Of a DNA stretch of 64,000 nt, positions 19,901-27,600 are shown piece after piece. Below the pieces are notes generated by a model. That model worked only from the letters and a program-made list of their open reading frames with translations, was not told the origin of the DNA and did not search any database. The number at the start of each line of letters is the position of its first letter. Positions within the stretch are counted from its first letter, which is position 1. The translations under genes were made by a program, and so were the position numbers. Source of the DNA: Bacteroidales bacterium Phil12 (GTDB lineage: Bacteria; Bacteroidota; Bacteroidia; Bacteroidales; P3); the NCBI GenBank assembly GCA_002633275.1, contig NWBO01000149.1, forward strand, positions 124,001-188,000, in the 5' to 3' direction.

Positions 19901-20602
19901 AGAAACCGCTCCTTCAAATTTGTTCTGAGGAGGACGTAATGTGATGTTTGTTGCACCACCAATAGCCTCTCCAATACTTGCAGGAGTACCACCCAAGATA
20001 ACTTGAATTTCACCAATAGCCTTTGTAGGCAAGTTAGCACCGGATTTTTTTACTCCGTTTACATAACTCTGCATATTGGTCTCTCCTCTGGCACTACCAG
20101 CAGTTCCGTTTCCGTTATCGGTTATACCTCCAACGGTTGCGATAATACCATCAACAGATGTAGCAGAAATGTTTTCAATATCTTCTGCCGTCAAACGAGC
20201 ACCACTTTCAGATGCACCAATATCAATAATTGGCACGGAACGTTCAACAATTTCTACAACGTCCAACGTCTCTGAAGTAGGCTCCATTTTTACACTACCT
20301 TCTCGAGAGAAACCGGACGCCGCAACTTTAATACCCGTTTTCAAAACAGACTTATAACCAACGAAGGATGCCTTCATATCGTATGTACCCGGATTCAAGT
20401 TCTTGATTTGGAACTCTCCATTCATATCCGTAGTAGTACCACCCATCTGCTGTCCGTTCTGAACCACTATGACATTGACGAATGGTAAAGGCTCGCCTGT
20501 TTTACTATCGGTAATTGTACCCGTTAAAATACCTTGGGCAATTACCAAATTGGCCGCAATTAACAGCCCCAGCGTGATTAATATTCTTTTAAGCATACTC
20601 AT
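16916..20602 (-). CDS. Large TonB-dependent receptor with carboxypeptidase-regulatory domain
   Basis: A 1228-residue outer-membrane receptor. Signal peptide to about residue 23 (ANLVIAQ). A CarboxypepD_reg-like domain covers about 25-105 (GILTGTITDSKTGEPLPFVNV, YDMKASFVGYKS). A plug-like region has SVDGIIATVGGITDNGNG and GGTPASIGEAIGGATNITL. A very long barrel follows and ends YNYLSPRRVEIGVQYEF. The start may be Met1 or Met3. It is first of the receptor, giant protein, PorV-like set. No SusD lipoprotein is adjacent, which suggests a function coupled to the secreted protein instead of classical glycan import. Confidence 0.85.
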   Translation of the reverse strand: MSMLKRILITLGLLIAANLVIAQGILTGTITDSKTGEPLPFVNVIVVQNGQQMGGTTTDMNGEFQIKNLNPGTYDMKASFVGYKSVLKTGIKVAASGFSREGSVKMEPTSETLDVVEIVERSVPIIDIGASESGARLTAEDIENISATSVDGIIATVGGITDNGNGTAGSARGETNMQSYVNGVKKSGANLPTKAIGEIQVILGGTPASIGEAIGGATNITLRPPQNKFEGAVSYRTTEPFNTQGYHRGDLYLTGPVIVKKNKETGAENTILGFRLSAWGQHVSDPYYRPKDRRYFMAYDDVKQRIEQAPLRYDPTTQSIQYEASYLQAKDFRRVGRKSNLWSNFAFIEGGLEFRPNKTSILKVSGEFSYSLGKSGSVASMLLNNDNNGESESYEYQVQADFTQKLSSDKGSSKIKDVMLQLVGSYQKSYGESYNKDFKDDYFRYGHIGTFNTYKRPTYALTKMDIDGDGYNEYVYQQNGWLDYRVDFTPSDDNPGLAAYTSQLYNDEMFADYRSSLINYTNIRSMYGLVNGDTPGSIYGMYSNVGVPVTGYSKSETQQIYATATLSATIGRHILELGFQYDQAIYRSYSLAAGGLWTLMKQEANQHILYQDLDNPIIDYSGAYPVVSYDRKYDEGSQTYFDKSIRQKLYGNITGTEYIDIDSYDPSTFSIDMLSVDELYNAGNSYVSFSGYDYTGKKITGKTSLQDYFNGTNGKRELGAWQPIYMAGYIQDRFNFRDLIFNIGVRVDRYDGNQQGLKDPYLLYASYTVADMKNNGRTDIPAGVPDDAIVYVNTLNSGLSNNFQGVNITGYRSGEGSASTWYTASGEIVSDPSRVSGASGQPLPFRKGLLQDTGLPETISTEAFKDYEPQIVVMPRIAFSFPVSDKSEFKASYDVIARRPGSGYWQANYVSYLFMERQSGAALTNPNLKPEKITNYELSFQQALSESAALSISAYYKQTRDLINLVQYVGADPTTMYYSYDNQDFRTTKGLTVGYDLRRSRNVRISASYTLQYAEGTTGLPTTTILSLIRAGYPNVKMMFPISDDRRHAFKLGLDFRFDGGDKYNGPTTKRIVTDKNGEAKVKTIKWLQNFGVNITGLAQSGAPYTKYFSNTQSTIVGSYRGARLPWIFRFDMTINKAFMFKVGKRNTMLNAFCTIYNVLDTKGVMGVYGVTGDPDDNGYLTDPETQTAIRSQLDEKAYRNYYMMYLDNSSYNYLSPRRVEIGVQYEF

Positions 20603-20621
20603 ATAATGTATTATTATTTTC

Positions 20622-20996
20622 TTACTTATAAGGTCTATCCAAAATAGAAGAATAAATTATAGCTTTTCTTACATCAAAACCCTCTTGGCTTTTCTTGTCG
20701 TTATCATTTGCAGTTTGTCGCTTTTGATTAACTTTCATTGAACTACCAGCCTCAACATTATTAGTTCTATCAGCTTGGTGAAAATCATTAACGACATCTT
20801 TATTATATATCTCTTCTTGATTAGAAAAACTACAATCTTTATCTTCTTTTTGTTGTTCTTCTTGAAAACCGAACAAATCTGCAAAATCTCCCAAGGAATT
20901 TACTTTACCCTTAGTTTTATCAGCAGAAACTTCTTTCTTGTTCTTAAACAAAGAAAGAATAAATCCAATTATCAATAAAACAATTAAACCTTTCAT
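20622..20996 (-). CDS. Small single-pass membrane protein of unknown function
   Basis: I place the start at 20996 (124 residues, MKGLIVLLIIGFILSLF), which puts one membrane helix at the extreme N-terminus. An upstream ATG at 21026 would start inside the secDF hairpin. After KNKKEVS the protein is a polar, Gln/Asp/Lys-rich and probably disordered tail. I do not recognise a family. It lies between secDF and the TonB receptor (19 bp before the latter), which hints at an export-linked role. Confidence 0.6.
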   Translation of the reverse strand: MKGLIVLLIIGFILSLFKNKKEVSADKTKGKVNSLGDFADLFGFQEEQQKEDKDCSFSNQEEIYNKDVVNDFHQADRTNNVEAGSSMKVNQKRQTANDNDKKSQEGFDVRKAIIYSSILDRPYK

Positions 20997-21006
20997 ATCA
21001 TACATA

Positions 21007-21040
21007 AGGATTCTCACGTTGTTCAACGCAAGAACCCTTT
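21007..21040 (-). terminator. Hairpin after secDF
   Basis: Imperfect inverted repeat (13 of 16 positions pair): AAGGATTCTCACGTTG at 21007-21022 and CAACGCAAGAACCCTT at 21025-21040, 10 bp after the secDF stop. There is no long U-tract, so termination may be partial. Confidence 0.45.
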
Positions 21041-21050
21041 ATTTTTTACT

Positions 21051-24000
21051 TTATTTAACCGTCGTCGTTTTATTCTTTTTAGTTATCAAATAATAAGCCG
21101 TTGGACAAGCTACAAACAATGAAGCAAAGCAACCTGTTACAATACCTATCAACATTGAGAATGAGAATCCTCTCAAACCTTCTCCACCAAAGATGAATAT
21201 GATTAACAAAGTCAATATTGTTGTTCCCAATGTATTGAATGTTCTACTCAAAGTTTGGTTCATCGCATCGTTCATCAATTTGCCATAATTTTCCTTAGGG
21301 AATAATTTGACATTTTCTCTTACACGGTCGAATACAATAACTGTATCGTTGATTGAGTAACCGATAACTGTCAAAATCACAGCAACAAATTGCTGATCGA
21401 CTTCAAGAGTAAATGGCAAAATCTTATTAAATAACGAGAACGCTCCTATGGTAATCAAAGCATCGAATGACAAAGAAGCCAAACCTGCCAAACCATATTG
21501 CCACTTATTGAAACGTATTGCAATATAGATAAAGATTAATACCAACGAAATAATGACCGCTATAATTGCAGAACGTTGAATATCTTCTGCCATTGTAGGT
21601 CCTACGATTTCAGAACTAATTATTCCCAAAGGAGATGTTTCAGTCGATTGGAATTTCTTTTCTGTTATAGTCTTATCTTTGAATAAATCCTTTGTACCAT
21701 TATATAACTTAGATATAATCTCTTTCTTTACGACCTCGCTATCTTCTTTTACTTTGTAGTCGGTTGTTACCTTTACTTGATAACTTGGTCCGTATGTTTT
21801 AACCTCAGGTGCTGAACCAAATTCTTTGGTTAAATTGGATCTGACACTTTCAGGTGTAACATCCTGGTCAAAACGGATAACGTATGTTCTACCTCCTGCG
21901 AAATCCACACCATAATCCAAACCTTTTATTGCCAAAGAACCAATTGCAATAATACCCAATATTGCTGTAACTATCATTTGTTTTGAATGAGTTCCAACAA
22001 AATTGATTTTAGGATTTTCCAAGAAATGCTTGGTTATTTTTGTGTAGAACGCAATATCCAATTTCTTTTCACCCTTGCGATTCAACAATGCTTCAAATAC
22101 AAGTCTTGAAATGAAAATACCACAGAACAATGAAGTCAAAATACCTATACATAATGTAATTGCAAAACCTTGAACAGGACCACTACCAAAATAAGCCAAA
22201 ACTATACCTGTCAATAATGTAGTAACGTTTCCGTCTATAATTGCAGAATAAGCCACTTTATATCCATCAGCTATTGCACTTCCGATATTTTTACCTTTCA
22301 AAATCTCTTCTTTTACACGCTCGTTGATAATTACATTGGCATCAACAGCCATACCCATCGTAAGAACGATACCTGCAATACCAGGCAAAGTCAATACAGC
22401 TCCCAATGAAGCTAAAACTCCGAATAAGAAGAATAAGTTACATATCAACGCAACACATGCTGCAATACCAGCTGTACTGTAAAAGAATATCATATATATA
22501 AGAACCAAAACGAAAGCAAATAAGAATGACATCATACCTGCTTTAATTGATTCTTCTCCAAGTGAAGGTCCTACAACAGACTCTTGAACGATTTTTGCAG
22601 GAGCAGTCAATTTACCAGACTTCAATATATTTGCCAAGTCTTTTGTTTCATCAACAGTGAATTGACCGGATATTTCGGAACGACCTCCTGTAATCTCACT
22701 ATTTACTCTTGGAGCCGAATAAACCTCTCCGTCCAAAACTATTGCGATACATTCACCTTTATGATTTGCTGTAATCTTTGCCCATTTGCTTGCAGCTTCG
22801 CTCTTCATCACCATTGTAACGACAGGACGACCTTGTTGATCAAAATCGTCTTTTGCATCTGAAATTACATCACCGTCCAATAACGCTGCACGGCTCTTAT
22901 CTAAATGAATAGCGTAAAGTTCATACAAATTGGTCTTATTAATAGGTTTTGCACTCCATAAGAACATAATATCTTTTGGAAGTACTTTGCAATCTTTCAA
23001 TAATCTTGAAATCTCATCTTTATTTGCAGACGATGCCACACCAACTGCCAACGAAATTTGAGGATTTCCCATAGACGCGAACAAAGATAACAACGGATGA
23101 GATTTCTGTGCAGCAGAAACTGTATCGTCAGTTTTTGAAGTCTTTGTTTCTGTTGATGCAACCAAATCTGTTGTTGTTTCCGTCATACTTTCAGCAACGA
23201 TATCTTCGGTTACTGTTGCTTTGCTACCTACGGATGCTAACCAAGAATCTGCATCTTGAATAGCTTTATACGCTTTATTCAAATCATTTTCAACTAACCA
23301 AAACTGCAATTGAGCGCTACCTTCCAAAAGTTTTGCAACTCTCTGAGGATCTTTGATACCAGGCAACTCAATAGCAATTCTTTCATTCTGGTCAAGTTTT
23401 TGAATTGTAGGTTGAGCAACTCCGAATTTGTCTATACGTTTTGATAAAACCTGAAACGTTCTTTCATAAGAATCTGTGCATTCTTTTCTGATTGCACTTA
23501 TAACTTGTGAATTTGACGAAGTGGCGGTAATACCCTTGTCTTGCAACTTAACTCTGAAAAATGAAGAAAGATCAACTTTTTGCTTATTGTTCGCTTCATT
23601 GACAGCCTTCTCAAAACAATCTATATACTTACCTCCATCATTTCTATGAATCAATGTCGCTCTATTTATAAGGGATACAAAAGTCGGGTCTTCCGGATTA
23701 ATCGCCAAGTTTTTAATAACATCTACGGCAGAAACCTCCATCATAACATTCATACCACCCTTCAAGTCCAATCCCAATTTAATTTCTCTTGCCTTACATT
23801 CTTTATAGGTGAATTTACGCATAAACAAGAAATTATACACAGGCTGATCTGAAATAGAGTCAAGATAAGCATTTTCTCTTGCATTTGAAATAGAATCAAA
23901 TATCTCTTGATAACGCAAATCGTTACCTCCTGATATTTTCCTTGCCTCATTTTGTGCAACTTGACTTTGTGCAAACTCTTTCGCCTTACCCTCCACTCTT

Positions 24001-24086
24001 TTAGTGAAATACGTGAAAGACAACTGATACACACAAATCAATGCAAACAATATGGCAATGACTTTAATAGCACCTTTGTTCTTCAT
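21051..24086 (-). CDS. secDF: Fused protein translocase subunit SecDF
   Basis: A 1011-residue SecD-SecF fusion, the usual form in Bacteroidota. It uses the proton gradient to help drive Sec export. Residues 1-25 form the first membrane helix. SecD motifs follow: IKLGLDLKGGMNVMMEV, RIDKFGVAQPTIQK, IAIELPGIKDPQRVAKLLEG and, in the membrane, VLTMGMAVDANVIINERVKEE. The SecF half begins FLENPKINFVG and includes DYGVDFAGGRTYVIRF and VIGYSINDTVIVFDRVREN. A Thr/Ser/Glu-rich insertion at about 290-330 fills the periplasmic domain. It has a -7 box at 24133-24140. Confidence 0.96.
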   Translation of the reverse strand: MKNKGAIKVIAILFALICVYQLSFTYFTKRVEGKAKEFAQSQVAQNEARKISGGNDLRYQEIFDSISNARENAYLDSISDQPVYNFLFMRKFTYKECKAREIKLGLDLKGGMNVMMEVSAVDVIKNLAINPEDPTFVSLINRATLIHRNDGGKYIDCFEKAVNEANNKQKVDLSSFFRVKLQDKGITATSSNSQVISAIRKECTDSYERTFQVLSKRIDKFGVAQPTIQKLDQNERIAIELPGIKDPQRVAKLLEGSAQLQFWLVENDLNKAYKAIQDADSWLASVGSKATVTEDIVAESMTETTTDLVASTETKTSKTDDTVSAAQKSHPLLSLFASMGNPQISLAVGVASSANKDEISRLLKDCKVLPKDIMFLWSAKPINKTNLYELYAIHLDKSRAALLDGDVISDAKDDFDQQGRPVVTMVMKSEAASKWAKITANHKGECIAIVLDGEVYSAPRVNSEITGGRSEISGQFTVDETKDLANILKSGKLTAPAKIVQESVVGPSLGEESIKAGMMSFLFAFVLVLIYMIFFYSTAGIAACVALICNLFFLFGVLASLGAVLTLPGIAGIVLTMGMAVDANVIINERVKEEILKGKNIGSAIADGYKVAYSAIIDGNVTTLLTGIVLAYFGSGPVQGFAITLCIGILTSLFCGIFISRLVFEALLNRKGEKKLDIAFYTKITKHFLENPKINFVGTHSKQMIVTAILGIIAIGSLAIKGLDYGVDFAGGRTYVIRFDQDVTPESVRSNLTKEFGSAPEVKTYGPSYQVKVTTDYKVKEDSEVVKKEIISKLYNGTKDLFKDKTITEKKFQSTETSPLGIISSEIVGPTMAEDIQRSAIIAVIISLVLIFIYIAIRFNKWQYGLAGLASLSFDALITIGAFSLFNKILPFTLEVDQQFVAVILTVIGYSINDTVIVFDRVRENVKLFPKENYGKLMNDAMNQTLSRTFNTLGTTILTLLIIFIFGGEGLRGFSFSMLIGIVTGCFASLFVACPTAYYLITKKNKTTTVK

Positions 24087-24132
24087 ATATTATTATTAGA
24101 TTTTAAAATTTTGCATTAGTTTTTCAAAGTTG

Positions 24133-24140
24133 CAAAGTTA
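24133..24140 (-). promoter_or_regulatory. Candidate -7 box of secDF
   Basis: Minus-strand TAACTTTG fits TAnnTTTG, 46 bp before the secDF ATG. A TTG 21 bp upstream (24162-24164) is slightly far. Confidence 0.45.
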
Positions 24141-24361
24141 TAGATTTATTCTCAAACCACGCAATTTCTGAAAGACTTTCTATAAAAAAAATGAATTTTC
24201 GATTTCTAAAACATTGAAAATAATGTTCTTAATTTCCAAGTTTGAAGAGTCAAAATTTCTAAGTTTTATCATTAAAAACAAGAAATGAACTATTGACAAG
24301 AAATCAAAGAACTTCAAATTTTTGTTTAACACTGCAAAAATAATTTCATTAACTATTTTTT

Positions 24362-24403
24362 TAATCACTCACACTAATTTTTTGTTTTCACCAATTATTT
24401 TAC
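24362..24403. repeat. Two 21-bp units, reverse orientation
   Basis: TAATCACTCACACTAATTTT (from 24362) followed by TGTTTTCACCAATTATTTTA (from 24383) in 21-bp register. They lie in the divergent region between secDF and the MFS gene; the remainder of 24141-24541 is AT-rich and shows no gene. Confidence 0.55.
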
Positions 24404-24502
24404 GCTCTGAAAAAAATATAAATTCCAAAAGTCTTTTCAGAATTTGTTTAAGTAAAAAGTCAAAAATTTTTCAAAAACTTAATCTGTCTGCCAAAGAAAT
24501 AA

Positions 24503-24510
24503 TATCTTTG
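24503..24510 (+). promoter_or_regulatory. Candidate -7 box of the MFS gene
   Basis: TATCTTTG fits TAnnTTTG and lies 31 bp before the ATG at 24542. No TTG was seen at the ideal distance. Confidence 0.4.
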
Positions 24511-24541
24511 CAATCCGAAATTAATAAAAACAATTATAGAT

Positions 24542-25984
24542 ATGACAGAGAAATTAGAAAAACTTTTGAATGACAGTCCGGCAGCGCGCTGGACAGCGTT
24601 GATACTCATCGCTCTGATGATGTTCTTCGGTTATATGTTTGTGGATCTTATGTCTCCACTACAAAGCATGATTGAAACAGAACGTGGATGGTCTCCCACA
24701 ATATTCGGTACCTATGCTGCCGGAGAGTATATCCTTAACGTTTGCGGTTTCTTAATCATTGCAGGTATTATATTGGATAAATGCGGAATACGTTTTACCG
24801 GCACATTATCAGCTTCATTAATGTTCGTTGGTGCTTGCATAAAGTTCGTAGGTATAAGCGATTGGTTCCAAACAACAGGCTTCAATGAATGGTTAAACTC
24901 TTGGTGGGTTGCAATGCCCGGTAGTGCAAAAATGGCAGCTTTCGGATTTATGATATTCGGATGTGGTTGTGAAATGGCAGGTATCACTGTATCAAGAGCA
25001 ATTGCTAAATGGTTTGAAGGTAAAGAAATGGCGCTTGCTATGGGATTGGAAATGGCTATCGCAAGAGTTGGCGTATTTGCAATATTCTCTATTTCTCCTT
25101 GGATTGCAGCACATTTAGGACAATCTTTATTTGGAAAACCTACTGTAATGGCTTCGGTTGCATTCTGCACGACTCTATTACTTATAGGTTTGATTTTCTT
25201 CCTTGTTTTCTGCGTCTTAGACAAGAAACTTGACAAACAAATGGGTGCAAAAGCATCTGCCGAAGGAGCTGAAAAAGAAGAAGAATTCAAAATAAGTGAC
25301 GTTGGTAAAATCCTTTCGTCTCAGACATTTTGGGTTGTAGCCTTGCTTTGCGTTTTATACTATTCGGCCATATTCCCATTCCAAAGATACGGAGCTAATA
25401 TGTTGCAATGTAACATAGGTAATATGACTGCACAACAAGCTGCTAACATATTCCGTTGGTTCCCTATCGGAGCTGCCGCAATTACTCCATTCTTAGGCAA
25501 TTTCCTTGACAGAAAAGGTAAAGGTGCAACGATGCTTATTTTCGGTGCTTTACTATTGATATTCTGCCACTTGATATTTGCATTTGCACTTCCTGCAACA
25601 CATAGCGCAGTTTTGGCTTATTGCACAATAGTTGTCTTGGGTGTTTCATTTGCTTTGGTTCCTGCTGCATTATGGCCAAGCGTTCCAAAGATTATGGATC
25701 CAAGATATTTGGGTAGTGCTTATTCTTTAATCTTCTGGGTTCAGAACGTCGGTTTATGCTTCGTTCCAATGTTGATTGGTAGTGTTTTGCAATCATCAAA
25801 TGCAAATAATCCTGCCGTTATAGCAGCCAAAGAATCGGGAGCAGAATTTATCCCTTACGACTACACTATTCCTTTGATAATATTCGCAAGTTTCGGAGTA
25901 GCTGCTCTTATAATTGCAATATATCTTAAAGTTATAGATAAGAAGAAACATCTTGGATTGGAAGAACCAAATATCAAGAAATAA
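24542..25984 (+). CDS. Major facilitator superfamily transporter
   Basis: A 480-residue inner-membrane transporter with about 12 helices and a charged cytoplasmic loop near residue 240 (KKLDKQMGAKASAEGAEKEEE). The N-terminal helix pair includes MMFFGYMFVDLMSPLQSMIE and GWSPTIFGTYAAGEYILN. The layout recalls the oxalate/formate-antiporter-like group of MFS proteins. The substrate cannot be inferred. It is a single-gene unit with its own -7 box and terminator. Confidence 0.8.
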   Translation: MTEKLEKLLNDSPAARWTALILIALMMFFGYMFVDLMSPLQSMIETERGWSPTIFGTYAAGEYILNVCGFLIIAGIILDKCGIRFTGTLSASLMFVGACIKFVGISDWFQTTGFNEWLNSWWVAMPGSAKMAAFGFMIFGCGCEMAGITVSRAIAKWFEGKEMALAMGLEMAIARVGVFAIFSISPWIAAHLGQSLFGKPTVMASVAFCTTLLLIGLIFFLVFCVLDKKLDKQMGAKASAEGAEKEEEFKISDVGKILSSQTFWVVALLCVLYYSAIFPFQRYGANMLQCNIGNMTAQQAANIFRWFPIGAAAITPFLGNFLDRKGKGATMLIFGALLLIFCHLIFAFALPATHSAVLAYCTIVVLGVSFALVPAALWPSVPKIMDPRYLGSAYSLIFWVQNVGLCFVPMLIGSVLQSSNANNPAVIAAKESGAEFIPYDYTIPLIIFASFGVAALIIAIYLKVIDKKKHLGLEEPNIKK

Positions 25985-26005
25985 TCAATTTGTTTGCAAA
26001 GGATT

Positions 26006-26045
26006 AAGAGAGATTTTTAATTAAAAAGTCTCTCTTTTCTTTTTA
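26006..26045 (+). terminator. Intrinsic terminator of the MFS gene
   Basis: Stem AAGAGAGA (26006-26013) with TCTCTCTT (26029-26036), extended inward by TTTTT/AAAAA pairing, followed by TTTCTTTTT. Confidence 0.75.
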
Positions 26046-26108
26046 TATTAATTTTTTATTTTATATCTCTGCATACAAGTATATTAAACACCTTATTCAC
26101 AACATTTA

Positions 26109-26171
26109 TCATAGTAACTAAAATAGCGATATTAAACAAGAAATTTTTAGTATTAAACATTATTTTTCTAT
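26109..26171. repeat. Short 21-bp-periodic array
   Basis: Units at 26109, 26130 and 26151 in 21-bp register; the last two begin TATTAAACA. They lie inside a 670-bp AT-rich spacer (25985-26660) that otherwise holds a terminator and the sodB promoter. Confidence 0.55.
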
Positions 26172-26548
26172 CTTCTCACGTCAGAAAAACAACTTTCGCA
26201 AACAATTAATCAATTAGCAAATTCAATAAACAAACATCTAAATCACTTGCCGAAATTAAAACAAATCTTTCAAAGAAATATAAAGTCTGAAAACAAAAAT
26301 ATTCAAGACATTTTATCGAAATATATTAGATATTAAATTTTCAACATAGTTAATTAATTAATCTTTATAATCAAAAAACTTATTGTGAATTATTTATAAA
26401 TTAATAAAAATTAAAGAAAATTAGAGTTAATTTACAATTTTCATGTATTTTTACCTCAAACTACCAATCTACAACTACATTTTTAACAGCAAAACAATAT
26501 ATGACTCATAAAAATTAAAAAAATTTAATAAAAACTTTCAAATTTTTA

Positions 26549-26578
26549 TTGATAATAGATTTTTTATTTCTAATTTTG
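26549..26578 (+). promoter_or_regulatory. Promoter of superoxide dismutase
   Basis: TTG (26549-26551), 19-bp spacer, TAATTTTG (26571-26578): a full match to the Bacteroidota consensus. Expected leader is about 75 nt. Confidence 0.7.
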
Positions 26579-26660
26579 CAAACGAATAATTTCGGAGTAT
26601 TAAAAATCCGAATTACAAAAGAAAAAGTAGTATTTAATAAAAATTAAAACACAAACGATT

Positions 26661-27239
26661 ATGAACAAATTCAGTTTAGAGGCATTGCCATTTGCAATGA
26701 ACGCATTAGAACCTCACATCAGTGAAAAAACATTGGAATTTCATTACGGCAAACATCATCAAACTTACGTCAATACGTTGAACACTTTGATTGAAGGCAC
26801 GCCGTTTGAAAACAAATCATTGGAAGAAATCATCAAAACATCAGACGGTGCAATCTTCAACAACGCAGCCCAAGTGTTTAATCACACATTCTATTGGAAT
26901 TGTTTGACAAATAACCACAAACCTACCCCGGAAGGCAAACTAAAAGAAGCTATCAATAAAACTTTTGGTTCTTTTGACGCTTTCAAAGAAGAATTTACCA
27001 AGAAAAGCGTAGGTTTATTCGGCTCCGGTTGGTGCTGGCTTGTCAAAGACAACAACGGCAACCTCTCAATTATCCAAAAACAAAACGCAGGAACACCTTT
27101 AACAGATGGTCTTACTCCTTTGTTGGTTTGCGATGTTTGGGAACACGCCTACTATTTGGATAAACAAAACGCAAGACCAAAATACTTGGAATCTTTCTGG
27201 GAGTTGGTCGATTGGAAAAAAGTTGAAGCAAGATTTTAA
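26661..27239 (+). CDS. sodB: Superoxide dismutase, Fe type (or cambialistic)
   Basis: A 192-residue cytoplasmic enzyme that dismutates superoxide. Metal ligands by family alignment are His28 (FHYGKHHQTYV), His75 (FNHTFYW), Asp158 and His162 (CDVWEHAYY). Gln71 in NNAAQVFNHTFYW is at the position seen in iron enzymes, so Fe or cambialistic use is likely. It stands alone with its own promoter and terminator. The next gene encodes the oxygen-sensitive PFOR. Confidence 0.96.
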   Translation: MNKFSLEALPFAMNALEPHISEKTLEFHYGKHHQTYVNTLNTLIEGTPFENKSLEEIIKTSDGAIFNNAAQVFNHTFYWNCLTNNHKPTPEGKLKEAINKTFGSFDAFKEEFTKKSVGLFGSGWCWLVKDNNGNLSIIQKQNAGTPLTDGLTPLLVCDVWEHAYYLDKQNARPKYLESFWELVDWKKVEARF

Positions 27240-27276
27240 TTTCTTACATCAAATATAAAATCAACCACAAAAAAAG

Positions 27277-27307
27277 TCCGCTACCTTTATTATCGTAGCG
27301 GATTTTT
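27277..27307 (+). terminator. Intrinsic terminator of sodB
   Basis: Stem TCCGCTAC / GTAGCGGA (27277-27284 / 27295-27302), 10-nt loop, then TTTTT. Confidence 0.85.
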
Positions 27308-27382
27308 ATGTTTTTACACATTATATAATACATATATAGATTTTTCTTTCCCTCTTGACAACAAATTATTAAATAAAATCAT

Positions 27383-27465
27383 CAAAATAATCTCCCACAC
27401 TATTTTACTAATCACTCACATTAATTCACTAATGTCTCACACTAAAACCGCAATATTAGTCAATA
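27383..27465. repeat. 21-bp-periodic array, reverse orientation (about 4 units)
   Basis: Units at 27383, 27403, 27424 and 27445. The clear ones are TTTTACTAATCACTCACATT (27403) and ATTCACTAATGTCTCACACT (27424). They lie between the sodB terminator and the nifJ promoter region. Confidence 0.7.
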
Positions 27466-27532
27466 AAATCCAAAGTCGTTACCATGAAATGAAGTAATGG
27501 ATAAAAAATTTCTTTAATAGCGATTTATTTCT

Positions 27533-27540
27533 TAATTTTG
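27533..27540 (+). promoter_or_regulatory. Candidate -7 box of nifJ
   Basis: TAATTTTG, 60 bp before the nifJ ATG. No TTG at the ideal distance was found. Confidence 0.45.
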
Positions 27541-27600
27541 CAGGTTGAAAAATCTTATGATTAAGATGTATAATAATTTCTAAGAAACAATTATAATAAA

